Positions 1-11,900 of a stretch of DNA of 24,083 bases are shown here, in pieces (position 1 is the stretch's first letter; each line of letters opens with the position of its first letter). This DNA comes from Klebsormidium nitens (Eukaryota > Streptophyta > Klebsormidiophyceae > Klebsormidiales > Klebsormidiaceae): assembly GCA_000708835.1 (NCBI GenBank), contig DF237862.1, positions 1 to 24,083 of the forward strand. The letters are read 5' to 3'. The notes beneath the pieces were generated by a model. It saw nothing but the letters and a program-made list of their open reading frames with translations. It ran no database searches and was not told the DNA's origin. The translations under genes and the position numbers were made by a program.

Positions 1-457
1 TAGACTAGAAGACTCATATGCTTGCATGAAGATTGGCATGCTTGTCATATGAATCTAGCTTTTGCTGCTTCATACTCTACACACTGCACAGTGCAATGTG
101 TGCTGGGCAGTCAGCGCCAGGTAAAATCTGCACCAGTCGCTCCTCGACTTTGCTGCGTCCAGCCTGGGCTAGCGCTTTCATTGCATGCTCGAGGAGTCGG
201 AGCCCGTCGGGGCAGGTGTTACCGAGGGAGTTTGGAGTTTGTATTTTGCATCTTGGTTGCAATCTGCCTAAACAATGTGTGCACACTGTACACTCACCAG
301 ACTCGGGAGTCGGGACCCGGTTGCCCCCGAGGGGGAGGACTGGTCACTGGCGCTGCTCGGGGCCGACTCCAGCGGCCAGCCTTTGTCCTAGGTACCGTGG
401 TCCGTAGCTTGCACTTTGTACCTAGGTACCTATTTGAAGTTTGTACTTGGCTTTGAA

Positions 458-805
458 GTACGGTACCTACCGTACAAGACCCTATACGGTATACCGGCTC
501 ACCTTAGTTTCTGACCGCTTATCTGCAATGCTGGGACCAAATATGGACCATTGAGTCTCGGTTTTTTGCACATATCCTGACTTACTGAACCCCATCGAGG
601 GCAGCAGTCGGATTTTGATTTGGCCCCGAGGAGGTCCTTGCAGCCCTGAAAATCTCGATTTTGGCCAAAAAGGGAAGACAACTTGACGGATTGGCGATCG
701 GCGTGGTCTGGAACAAGATAACAAATGAACCGATCCACTTCTAGCTCAGCCCGATCCACTTCTGCACACGATTCGGTTCTGGGGCTCGTACGGTAGGTAC
801 CGTAC
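458..805. repeat. Exact 18-bp inverted repeat, 348 bp span
   Basis: The 18-mer gtacggtacctaccgtac at 458-475 recurs as its exact reverse complement at 788-805. Each copy is itself almost a palindrome: 8-bp arms GTACGGTA/TACCGTAC around a CC or GG centre. The flanking bases do not match, so the similarity stops at the 18-mer. Related motifs lie at about 397-435, 483-498 and 1228-1240. This could be a remnant of a small inverted-repeat element or a family of short palindromes. No target-site duplication was recognised. Confidence 0.7.
730..763. repeat. Short tandem direct repeat (13 bp, period 21)
   Basis: The 13-mer ccgatccacttct occurs at 730-742 and again at 751-763. No function is evident. 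Confidence 0.7.
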
Positions 806-1804
806 TAACCGTAAATTACGTCGTAGTTTACGTTGTTCTTCCGGGAGAAAGCGTTAGGGAGTTCCGAGTCAGGACTAGGAACTGAAACTGACGCCAGCCA
901 AACAGACCCAGCGCGTTATCCTGCGCGTAAGTACATGGATGATGGTCGCTTGATTGTACTGGGTTACAATCGTCATTTTACGGAACATGACGTGCGTAAC
1001 AAGCGTTCCGCCAATAAGCACTTGGCAGATGCTTTTGTCAGTAGGAACCGGCCTCCCAAAGAGGAATCTAACATCCAGGTCCGCCACGTGGGCCGTGTTC
1101 GATCAAATGGACGGTCCGATCGATCGGTAGGTAGTAGAGGACGGCTGATGTCACTTTGTGAGTAGTAATCATTGTATGCGACTGTCGCACGTGATCCGAA
1201 AAGCACGTGAGTCCGACTGAGGGCTACCGGTACGGTAGTAGCTACAGTGACCACTCTAGGTATTTCTACTGACCCAAAACCGCAAGTTTGGGTGACGGGT
1301 CCACTTTCGTCACTTTCGGCAACGGATTCCGGAAGGGATTACCGGTACAATTTTGAACTTACCGACCACAGCGTTTACCCATGGGATACCAACATCCCGT
1401 AGACTGTAGCATGCCCGGGGGAGGGGGAGGGTTGGTCTGATGGTTAAAGTTGGCCTAGGTGCGGAGAGTTTTAGGTTAGGGTTTTCAATGTGCGTCAGTG
1501 CCCGGGACTTCTGCATTCTGAATCACTCTCATTACAAACCCCAAACCCTCATGCATCGGACCGAATGATGCCAGATCGGGCCGACGGCGCGGCCGCCCCG
1601 TACGTGCTAAAAGCTGCGCGCGGCACAGCCATTCCGACCCAGTGAGGAATCAGGATAGTCATAGAACAAGTCTGAAGTTCATACAGTGGAAAAGTTGAAG
1701 CTTCCGGAGCAGCAAGAAGGAGGGATCAGCTTTGGCCTCTTCTACACTTCTCAGTCTTTTTGCCCGTATTGTTTCGTACCAGGTACTCGCTTTCAGCGAA
1801 CGAG

Positions 1805-4800
1805 ATGTTGAGAAGCTTGGGGAGGGTTTTTTCCGGTCGGGACGAGACCGACACGCTCCCATGGACCGACGCAAAGATGATTGCCGTAAGTCTGATGTTT
1901 TTGGGGCGTGGAAGTACCACCCGGTTCCTCGTAGAAGAAGTTGCCGTTGGTTGATTTGCTCTGTTGATGTTGCTGAATCACTTAATCCACGAAACAGGTT
2001 CAACAGCCATATTGAATCCAGTCGCATCCATGTTTGCATGCTGAAACCAACCAATCAGGAGCAATCTGTTCGCCGCAGCTCTGACACTCTCGCTGCATGC
2101 TACTGCTTTGGAGGCAGACCACTGTATTTCAGCCATTGTCCAACCAGGCATAACCCTAATTGGATACAAGTGGTCGTGCTGATCTGCTGCCCTTTCTGCT
2201 TAGGACTGTGAGAATGCTGCGTCGTCAGACCTTGCTGGGACAGCAGATTCTAAAGACAGTGTGAAGAACCTGGCGTACACTCTCGTGCACTCAACACGAG
2301 AGGTAGATGTCAGGAGGGGCGTTGCTATGTTGGAAAGTGAGCACTTCCCCCAGGCCCCTGCTCTTTCTCTCCTCCCTTTTTCCTTTGCCTTGTATAGTCG
2401 CTCTTGTTCTTCTATCGATATTTGCTTTTCCGTGAGCTTGTTCCACTATTAAGCGCCCTTGCTTTCTTTGTTGCGCTCTCTTTCTCCCTCTCTATTTGGT
2501 GCCCGTGTTGACAAGTTGGTTGTCCAAGGCAAGCTGGTACCCCCTGCCCTGAATGCTAAGTGCCGGATTGTCCGCGCCTGATTTGGAGGGTCCCCATGGT
2601 TCCTGTTGCGTTAGGATGCTTTCGACGCGTTGTGAAACGATCATGATGGTGCCCCACAGGAGCTGTCCATTGAGACCACCTGGTATGTGACTTAGAGTGA
2701 CAGTCAAAGGGGGAGTTTTTGGGGATATATGTCCCTACAATGCTGCCGTCTTTTGCATTGGAGGAGCCAAGGTCTATTGAGCATCTGGCTTGGACGGCTG
2801 ATTGCAGATGCAGCTGTGGAGAACAACCCCCAACTTATAAGGATTGTGAGGTGTGCTGCTAGTCATAAGTCTCCTCACTTGGTGACAGTCTCCTGTGAGC
2901 CTTTCCTGTGGAAGCATTACGCTTCTGAGAAGGAACACGGGTCTCACCCCATCTGTCAGAAAGTTCAGACGTCGGTCTGCGCGGAAGTTGCATAGACTGG
3001 AAAGGCATTATGCGGTGCTTTTAATGGCTACACCAGTCCCGAATCGTTGAGGAACCAAAATCTTTGAATCACGTTGATGTTGAGTAGAGAGCCTGATATT
3101 CTTTTCCTAGACGAAGTTTTGAAACCCCGTGCCCCTCCCATCTTGCAAAATTCGACCCAAACACCTAATGTTACAAACGCACACCCTAAACAGCGCACTG
3201 GTTCCCAAGGAGCGCTGTCCCCAAACCCGCCAGTCCTGTCTATGCAGCCATGCTGGGGCGTGACACTTCCCCCCTCGAGAAGCGAGAGGTGCTATACCTG
3301 CTGGCGGTTGGCCACTTCCGGTTAGGGGACTACCTGCAGAGCAAGACGCTCGTCGAGCATGCGCTCGAGGTGAGCCCCGATAGCGTCTGTGGCTCCAACA
3401 ATACCACCCAAACCATTTCTAGGCTCGTCCTAGACTGGATCACGCTTGATTTGAGGCGGTAAGAATATGTCTCGATCGTAGTTTCCAAAGAGGTCCTTCT
3501 CAGAAGTCTGCTTTGGGCACTAAGCTGCTCTTCGTTCCTAGGCGATTTTGTAAGGACAGTGCTTCCAAACCATGTTTCGAAAGGTTTCTTTCAGTTCAAG
3601 GAAAAGGAGAACTGACCGGTGTCGGATTGATCGCACCCGTCTACATCTGTACACATTTTCACGATTGAGAGATGCTGCATTTTCGCGATGGACTGCACGT
3701 TAGAAGAACCCTGATGAGGAGGCATCGAAGAACTGTCGCCCTTTTTGAAGAATCGATCTATGTTCGCCTTGTCTTAACCCTGGACTTTACAACAATGGGC
3801 AGTCATGACGCCCGGTTTTTGCTTCCGTTCAAGTTGAGTTCTGGCCGCTCAGCAAGGTGTCCCTACGCTGGCCAATCTGGTACTGCAAGAATTCTAAGCT
3901 TATTTCGAATTCTCGCCGATGAGCCACTCGAGAACGATCAATTGCAATCAATCGGCCGAAGGTCGAGCTTCGCGTATATTTGGAGGAGCGGCCTGGTGGG
4001 ACTTTGATATGGTTCGTTTCGCTCCAAGCCGCACCAACGTTTAGGGACAGATTTCGTGAATTTTGCAGTACTAGCTCGACGGGGCAGTTGTTTTCGTCAG
4101 ACCTCATTTTCGCCTGTTGTTTTCCGTGAGAGATGCGATGATACTTGTCGGCTTTTGACAGTGGATCGTGAGGGTTCCTCACGACCGGTTCCTTTCTTTG
4201 CAGATGGCTCCGGATTTTCGGCAAGCGACGACACTTAGAAAGATTGTCGAGGATCGGATAGCAGCAGGTAAGCCCCCTTACATTTCAATACTCGTCCTCG
4301 TCGTTTCGAGACGACGCGGGCCTGGCATCTTGCAATCTGGGACTTTTCTTTTGGTGCAAGGCGTACTGGAGAGTTCGGCAAGATCGTCGAGGCCACCATC
4401 GGCATATCACATTGGTACACGAGATACAGCCTTTCTTCAGCATTTCACGGATGATTGAGTTCGTTGGCACTGAAGGCTCTCCTTTGCGAGGACAAACTAT
4501 CTTGAGTACTTAATCCCCTTGTCGTATTTTCCGGTCCCGCTGTTTGATGTCGTGAGGCCAGCTCGGCCATTTTAGAAGCGAGCTAGCACTTCAGTTTTGA
4601 AGATAGAACGGGGCAGCGTCTTGAGGGCGCCGACAAGGATCAGTTACTCTTTGTTGGGGGCTGGCTTCAGGACATGTGGTTGGATTAGAACACAGGGTTG
4701 CGTCAGACCACCGACAGCATCGGCTGGCCGGAGGCAGAGTATCAAAGTGTGACTTCAGCTCGCTTGCAATTCGTCCAAGAGCTTCACCTTCGAGGGCTTG

Positions 4801-5347
4801 CTTTTCAGCGCCTTTCCAGATGCTGAAGAGCGTCGCCGTTACGAATCATGTATGCATCTCTTGTTTGTGATTCCCTCCGTGCATCAAAGACGATATTACA
4901 AACCGTCTGCACGAAAGCTACCTCCACATATTGATCATGCTTCAACCCTGGACGCAAAAACGGCTCAGTGGTTGTAATGATCAAGGTAGCGCTTCCGGTA
5001 TCCTGGATTTGAGGTCCTACATTTCATCCAGGTCGAAAGTCAATTTATCAGTACCGCGGGACGTTGCTGACGCTGTCAACCATTACCCACATTGTTGGGC
5101 GCGAGCAAATGACAACGGAAAGCAGCTCACGGACTCTGGAGCTTTAGAACAGACCTGACGAAACGCATGCCCTGTCATTGTGACGGGTGCATTGGTTCAA
5201 CTTTTCGCTCTTAAATCTTGGTAACCGGCTGACTTCTCGATTGCTTTCTCTGCAGACGGGCTGATCGGCATCGGCCTAGCTGCCGCGGCCGTGGGCGTCG
5301 TCGGCGCTGTTATAGCGGCTGCAGCAGCCGGGGGTAGGAGGCGTTGA
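1805..5347 (+). CDS. FIS1: Mitochondrial fission 1 protein (FIS1), tail-anchored
   Basis: Exons 1805-1885, 2204-2336, 3248-3369, 4204-4267 and 5256-5347 join without phase conflict into 163 aa, close to plant FIS1 (about 170 aa). FIS1 is an outer-membrane adaptor of mitochondria and peroxisomes that helps recruit dynamin-related proteins for organelle division. Visible signatures are a plant-like N-terminus (LPWTDAKMIA then DCENA), a first helix block (LVHSTREVDVRRGVAMLE), a TPR-like block (YLLAVGHFRLGDYLQSKTLV), MAPDFRQATTLRKIVEDRI, and a C-terminal anchor starting DGLIGIGL. The anchor is rich in Ala, Val and Gly and ends in GGRRR, the usual short basic tail after one membrane helix. The start ATG at 1805 is chosen because it leads directly into the conserved N-terminal block. 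Introns are 318, 911, 834 and 988 nt, and I recognised nothing in them. The gene converges on the GKRP-like gene. Confidence 0.94.
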
Positions 5348-5362
5348 CTGACCACTTAGCAG

Positions 5363-5376
5363 TGTACATATGTACA
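5363..5376. repeat. 14-bp perfect palindrome
   Basis: TGTACATATGTACA is its own reverse complement and lies 15 nt after the FIS1 stop codon, so it will be in the FIS1 3' UTR. UGUA-containing motifs take part in plant and algal 3'-end processing or in Pumilio binding. Linking this site to either is inference. Confidence 0.6.
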
Positions 5377-5552
5377 GTCGTCAGAACCGGTTCTAAAAGT
5401 ACTGAACATCTACCATCTGTGTACAGACCTGTTGTTACGGTGGAATGAAACTAAGCGCTTCTCCATGTGTGCTTGCGAGTATACTGCATGGATGTGTCTA
5501 TAGCTTAGTAGGCCGCGGACGGAATAATACTAGCTACACTCGCCCCGGCCGG

Positions 5553-5575
5553 CCATGCATCGGAGTAATGCATGG
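5553..5575. repeat. Hairpin-forming inverted repeat (8-bp stem, 7-nt loop)
   Basis: CCATGCAT (5553-5560) pairs with ATGCATGG (5568-5575) across a 7-nt loop. It lies between the convergent gene ends. It may be a processing or pausing element, or chance. Confidence 0.55.
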
Positions 5576-5976
5576 GCATCCGCCACAACATGCGTGTGCG
5601 TGATCTCGTGCGCGCATGCGGTCGCAAGCTAGAATGCACATCGATCCGGATGTCAAGTTGCAAACCTTCAATCAGTCAAGGTTGAGGCCCGCGCGAGCAA
5701 CATGATACATGCGCAGCACCTGATCATTTCCGGCCCATGTGCAACACAGGGAAATGAATGCAGTAGCTGCGCCGATACTCGCCAGCTAGGCCAATTTGGG
5801 GCTTTCGATGAGAACATCGATTGTGGACCCGTACGTCCAATACAACGACTTGTTGAACCCTCCAAACCTAGCAGCTTCAAGGAGTTGCCCAAACGACTTT
5901 GGACTCAAGCGGACGGTAACTCATGCAAAACCTTGTTAGTCGCTACTGTCTCCCGGCTGCTGCAAATCAACAAGAT

Positions 5977-8900
5977 CTATGCGTCCTGGGTCAAGGCCTC
6001 TTCAATAAGCTTCCGCACAGTCGGCGTCTCCCGGAGAGTCTCGTGCGCGGACTCGACTGTAAATTTCCCCGTCGCCAGCAGCAGCGCGGTCGGCACGACC
6101 TTGAACGCCTCGGCCGCCTGCAAATAATTTCGATCAATTCAATGTCAAGTAAGCAGCAACCGGGAAGGATAGAATTAGTCAGCGAAGGAAATTGGGTTCA
6201 GGTACGCAGCACGTAAACTCTGAGTTGGGTTTTCAGCTCAGCCCAGAAGGCCAACTGTTGCCTGGGCTCGATGTAACTTGCCTGGGCTTAACATTACTGG
6301 ATCGAGAATCACCTGCAAAACGTGCACGCTCGAGCTCCACGTCTTGAGCAGCGCCAGCGCCTCTGTCAGGTTCCGCAGCTCCTTCTTTTCCGCGACACCG
6401 TTCTGGCCCTCCCCCGGGTGCTGACTCTCCCTGACGTCAGCGCCCGCCAACTCGTCCCCGTGGTCCAGCCGGTAGATCGCCCGAAGGACGCAGTCGATCG
6501 CGGCCGGCCGCGGGACGCCGACGAGCTGCTCCACGATCGCGACCGCGCGGTGCAATAGCTTATGGTTGCTCACCCGGAGGTCGATCATAAGCGACCGGTA
6601 GACCTTCCCAGCCAAGACGTGCGCGCCGGTGCTGACGGCGTTCAGCACCAGCTTGACGGCGAGCTCGGAAAAACCGTCGACGCCCGGGACGAGCGGCGCG
6701 GCCGCGGACGGCGGCAGGCGGACTAGGACGCGGACGTTGGCGAGGCGCTCGAGTTCCGGGCGGACGTCGGGGGCGTCCGCGGACTTGGCTTCGTCGACGT
6801 CCGCATCGCTGCAAACGGCCCACGAGGAAGCTTTGAAAAGCAGAGCTTGCCAGAAAAGAAAATGGGAAGAATTAGAGACGAAAACCAGAGGTTAGAATGT
6901 GAACGAGCTCGGTGCGGAGTTGAACGCGTCTGGGGGGACTTAGCTTCGTGGAGGTCCGAGTCGCTGCGAAACGGTCAGAGAATGGTACGTCAATAGAAAG
7001 GATCAGAAGTGGAGAGGATGGTAGGCTATCTCTTGTAGCGGACGGTCTACGGTAGTTCGGCACTGTTTGCAGCAAAACCAAAAAGGTCAGTGTCTGGAGG
7101 AGGGAGAAGGAGACAGACTCAAACAGCTTTGCACGTATTTTCGAGATGTGGATACACTGAACGACAACTTTGAGAAAGTGAGAAGCCTCGTCTCGAAGGC
7201 GCTCGTCAAGTCAACCGCGCCCCAAAGCATTGAAGCGACTGATGGGAGGACGACAAGAGGCATACAAGATGGCGCAGTCAAGCTGCAGCGTCAAGATTTG
7301 TGCAGTCTGATACGTTTGACCACCAAGGCGAGGTTGGTCGAGGTATGCACTTTCCAGTACTCCACCGGAATTGGCGCCGCCGGCTCGGGATCTGGCGCAG
7401 AAGAGACGTGGCTACCCTTAAGACAGCTTTCAACTTTGTTAGAGTGCACCAATTACTCAAGGACGCTACTTGCTGACCAAGACAAGCCTGCTGACAGCCT
7501 GACTTCACCGCCTCGCTGGTTCTTTGCGAAGTGAACAGCACGTTGAGCGCTTTTTAACGGCACAGTATCTGAATTAAGCTGATAAATGCATCTTGAGCGG
7601 AACAGTGCAGCCTCAAGAGGCTTCGACAAAGTCGGCACGACTGAGTTTCACCGAGCGCTCACCCAAGGCACAGTATCCGGTCATGCTCCCCGACCACCAC
7701 ATCCACGAGCGCCAGCACCATGCCGCCCCGCTGCTTCTTCCGCTCCGCAATCACCGCCTCCGTCTCCGCCGACAGGCCCGCGCCGGCCCCGGCCCCCCGG
7801 AGGACCACCACCGTATCGGTGTGACGCACCCGCGGCAACACTCGCTCCAGAAAATAAGACACCGATAGCTTCCCGTCGCTCGGGTCGTCTCCACCGGCGG
7901 GCAGCGCGCCGTTCGGCGAGTCGGGGTCGGCGTGTGGCGCGAGGGCCGGGGAGGCTTTGGGGGTTTTGGCGGCGGGCGACGCTGGGGGCGCGGCCCGCTT
8001 TTCCTCGGCGACCCCGTTCTTCGCGCTCTCCCTTCTGCTGTCGCCTTCCGGGCCGCTTCCGCCGGGCGTGTCGCTTTGGGGGGCGTCTCCGTTGGAAAAC
8101 TCCGACCCGGAAAACGATGCGCGCAGTTTGGTGGGCGTACCCGCGGCCGCGAGGCCGCGCTCGACGACGCTCGCGAGCACGGAGGAGGGCAACCGGTCGT
8201 CGGCGTTGAGGCGGCGGGGGGTGCGCCGGGGGCTGTCCGAAAGCGTCCGGTGAGGGGAGGAGGGGGAGGGGTCGGACAGCGTGAGCGGGGGGGGAAGAGC
8301 GCGGTCGTGCCGGGACCTGAGGGAACGAAGGGAAGATTTGAATCCAGAATACGTTTGTACGCCCCTTTTGTCGAGGTTCTTCGAATCATGATGAGGGAGT
8401 TGCTGATCTGCTCTATCGATCCCAATGAGAGGATCCGCGTTTTGTTTAAGGTGTGATTGTTGTCCTACCGCAAAGTCCGGGTAGATGGGAGAAGCACGGC
8501 AGCTGCTTTAGTGGCGTCTGCGGTTTTCTATCAGGTCGCCCTCCAGGCGGGAGGACGTGAGAGCGGTCTTGAAAACGTTGCTGGCAAACAGCGCTTTTAG
8601 CAACTCATAAGCGTAGTGCAACCCATTCCGCACACTCTCTGCGGCTCAAGATTTGCGTAGGCGACCAACGGAGTCTCGAGACCTTACACCACTATTCTTT
8701 GAGGAACCAGAGTCCGGCACGATTAAAAGCGACCCTGGAGTGCATGTATTTGCAATCGAGGTTAAGACGGTCAATACCAGGAAGCTTCCAACCCGACACT
8801 AAAACCTACCCCACGAAAGCACCTTCTCCGTACCCCGACCTACTTTACCCCCCAAAGAATAGGCTGTCGAGCTTCCTACTTCAGCAATAGAAAGGGATGT

Positions 8901-11900
8901 GGGGTGTTCCCACTGTAAGTGACGGACTCGGAAGCTCACGCCATAGGGCTTGACAGCGACCGCTTGATCACGGGCGGCCTCGTGAGCGCGGCCCAGCCCC
9001 CCTCCACGAACGCCTGGACGTCCGCAGGGGCGGCGCCGAACGTGGGCACCTGTTCGGACGCGTCGATGAGTCCGACGAGCCCAGTCCCTCCGGCGCCGAC
9101 GTACAAGATGCTGCCCTTGGAGTCGAGGCTTTCCCGGGCGGCTTCGATGAGGACCTAGGTTCACGAGAGAGGAAGTGGTAGGCAGGGGTTAGATCGGGGT
9201 TCATGGGCAGGGTCAAGTAGAAGTTGGGGGGCATAGGCGTCGCAGCTTCCTTCGGCGGCCTCGACGAGATCAGAAACGGGTACCGCGAGCAGCTTTGACG
9301 GCTTGCTGAAGGTGAGGTGAGAGCTTCGTCGACTTTGCCTGTGACCCCAAATGACTTGCAAGTGGCGCATCTGCAGGTTGGCAAGTTTGCCAATTACGGT
9401 GTATTCGTTTTCACTCACCTCCTCACACTTCGCAAGAGCAAGCGACGGAAGCAAGAAAGATCCATACATTGGTGTTTGCACTCTTTTTGACAAATAAAGA
9501 TGAAGAGGGCGCTCACCGCCAGCTGCGGAATGGCGTCATACACGGCCTTGATGACGCCATCATACGCCTGCAGAGCCGCTTTGTAAGCGGACGGCGCGGC
9601 CGGCGGCGGCGCCTGCGGGCCCTTTTTCGTCTTCTCCGTTCGGACGGGCTTCCCGCTCGTGAACTCGACGGCAGCGTCCGAAGAGGAACGGGAGATTGGC
9701 GTTGCGGGGGCTGCAATTTTGACGGAGAAATATTATAAGGAACGCTTTGGATTCTGTGCTGTAGTTGGCGGGACGTGATTGCAGTTCCCCACATGCATCA
9801 AGTGGATGGAAAGCTTCTGAGGCCTTACTTACTTTCTTCCACGAGAACTTGTTCACCTTTGTTGTTTAAGATATCGCAGATATCTCCCTGCTGTAGGAGA
9901 CATCATTACATTCAGTCGTTGCCTAGAGTCGTTGCTCGAAACGGACCGCTTGCAGTCTGAACGGACAGCATTCCTTAGTCTGTAGGCGAGAGTGCTGTCT
10001 CAGGTACGACTCGACATACCCGCTATGGGCGAGGGAACATAGATGGTGCACGATGCACTGATACTTTCAAGTGGTTATTGCAGCAGATGTGATCATGAAC
10101 AAGAAAGAACAATGAGGACATGGGGGGGTGCGACTTTCATTTTTCGTACAGTGACTGGTCTGCCCGCCAGAAAAGTCGTCATCTGTAACTCTGCTAGGCA
10201 GTCTCCGCATTTTCGGAATAGGAGTCCCTATCCGACTTGAATTCACGGACAAGTGTAAGGAAACCAACCTTTGCCGAGGTACGGTAAAGCGAGCGCCTGA
10301 GCGCACGCCTTGCCGAAGATGGACTCGAGGAGGATCTTGGTGGCTGAGCCGGCCTTGAGACGGGTCGACCCAGTGACGGCCTCGGGGCCAACCACCGGGG
10401 TCAGAATGAAGTGGCGGCGGCCATTAGCGGCGGTCTGCGAACGCCGGCAGAACGGATGAGAATTTCCGGGTGACAGTTTCGGAGACAACAGCTATCACGA
10501 GAGATAGGACAAAAGCCCGTTGGGACGTAAAAGGAGTCGGGTTTACAGTCGTGTTCAGCAATTTGCAATTCTAAGCACTCGCAGCAGTTTGCAATGACGA
10601 CAGAAAGCATGACGATTTTGGGATCTCAGACCTTAGAGTCTGTCACTAACTAGTTTCAGCCGTTCGGTTGTGTGCGAGCAACCAGCAAGCTCTCTTTGAA
10701 GATACGTGTGCACGGGCTTTGTCGACGAAGTTGGAAGGCCTCGGCTCTGAGAAGGTCGACACGAAGCGCCCTGTTTGCAGGATAGGAAGTATCTTACCTC
10801 CCTAGCAGCCGTCTCCAGTTGGGTTGCGACGTCGAAAAAAGTGTGACCAAACTCGGGGACGCGGACCTTCCTTGCATAGCTCAGGGGGTTGAACCCGAGG
10901 AGGACCGACGCGTAGTGCGGCTGCTTGATCGTGTACTGCAAGGCAAGGCGAAACCGGAGCGGAGATGAGGCATGTGACCCCAACACCCAGCAAAAGCTTA
11001 AGAATTTGATTCTCTGGAGCTTTGAAAAGCCTGGACTCAAATCGTGGCGCTGGAAGACAGGCGAGTCTGACAGGCAAGTTTGTCAACACGGCAAGGTGCT
11101 TTTATGAAGGAGAAGCGTCATTTACTGCCCGGCTCTTCAGAGGGATGCTCTACTCAAGTCGAACCCAAAAGCTTGAGGGAGCAAAATAACGATTCCTTCA
11201 ATTTGATCCATGAATGCTGCTCTCACATGCTCTTTGCCAACCACACTGCTTTTCTCGTGCAGACCCCTGAGGCCTTTAGTGCTTCATTTGCAGTACCATC
11301 GCTTTTCAGATCTGAAAAGTCTTCATGACAGCAATTCTAGTTGCCATAATAGTAGCCTGTACCTAGCCTTTTCCAGTGCTATCTTGCTTTTGCTTTATCA
11401 AACCGGATTCTTGCAGCTTGCTTTGCGGAATCCTACCTGCAGCTGTGCCGCCACGTATGTCGCGCTCAGACCGCAACTGATGCCAATGTACAGTACCCGC
11501 CCAAAGCCCTTGCCGTGCCTCCCCTGAGCATAGATCTTCTTGAGGTCTTCCACCGCCTTCGCAGCATTGTCCTCAGCACCCTCTTGAGCCTGGCATCAGC
11601 ACAAAGACCTTGATTCAACAATTTGGGCTTGGCTTTCAAAATGCACCTGTCAGAGACTCTAGTAGGCCCCGATGGAAAAGTTCTACCAAGCTCTGAAAGA
11701 TGCTTCGAAAGTCCTGACGAAGAAAGAAAAGGCGCCTGACACTGACAGCGAGAGGGAACAGATCTTCAACTCCAATGTTAAGACTTGGCCACCAGAAGCA
11801 CCACTGGACGTTCGAGAATATAGCATTGCTACCAGGGTCTTGGCAAAAGGCATTAAACTGTCAGGCTTCTTTGTTGCCTTGTGATGCCCAAACGTCATGG

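Larger units (their letters stand above)
1..1804. other. Upstream intergenic DNA, no supported gene
   Basis: About 1.8 kb upstream of FIS1. I found no exon chain with homology and consistent splice phases. Open frames on both strands here are short and show no recognisable protein. The stretch holds clusters of short GTAC-centred palindromes (around 390-500, 785-810 and 1225-1240), a tandem 13-bp repeat near 730-763, and a GC-rich patch near 1575-1625. The last few hundred bases must hold the FIS1 promoter and 5' UTR, but I see no clear TATA box. Confidence 0.6.
5348..5976. other. Convergent 3' region between FIS1 and the GKRP-like gene
   Basis: The two genes end facing each other, so these 629 bp carry both 3' UTRs and poly(A) signals. 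I see no canonical AATAAA that decides either end. Two palindromes (5363-5376 and 5553-5575) are the only structure noted. Open frames near 5702-6216 on the + strand overlap the last GKRP exon and read as its shadow. Confidence 0.6.

Noticed and set aside
482-759. Minus-strand frames of 80 and 86 codons in the upstream region
   Set aside because: Overlapping frames with no recognisable domain; the composition does not match the GC-rich exons of this genome.
1113-1135. GATCGATC-rich text resembling 23205-23226
   Set aside because: The right copy lies inside a coding exon and the match is only a short palindromic word, so chance is the simpler explanation.
2492-2707. Minus-strand 71-codon frame inside FIS1 intron 2
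   Set aside because: No splice context, homology or neighbouring exon; it reads like ordinary intron sequence.
7586-8456. Long + strand open frames (207 and 174 codons) opposite the GKRP exon
   Set aside because: They are antisense shadows of a GC-rich exon whose minus-strand frame has homology and correct splice phases.
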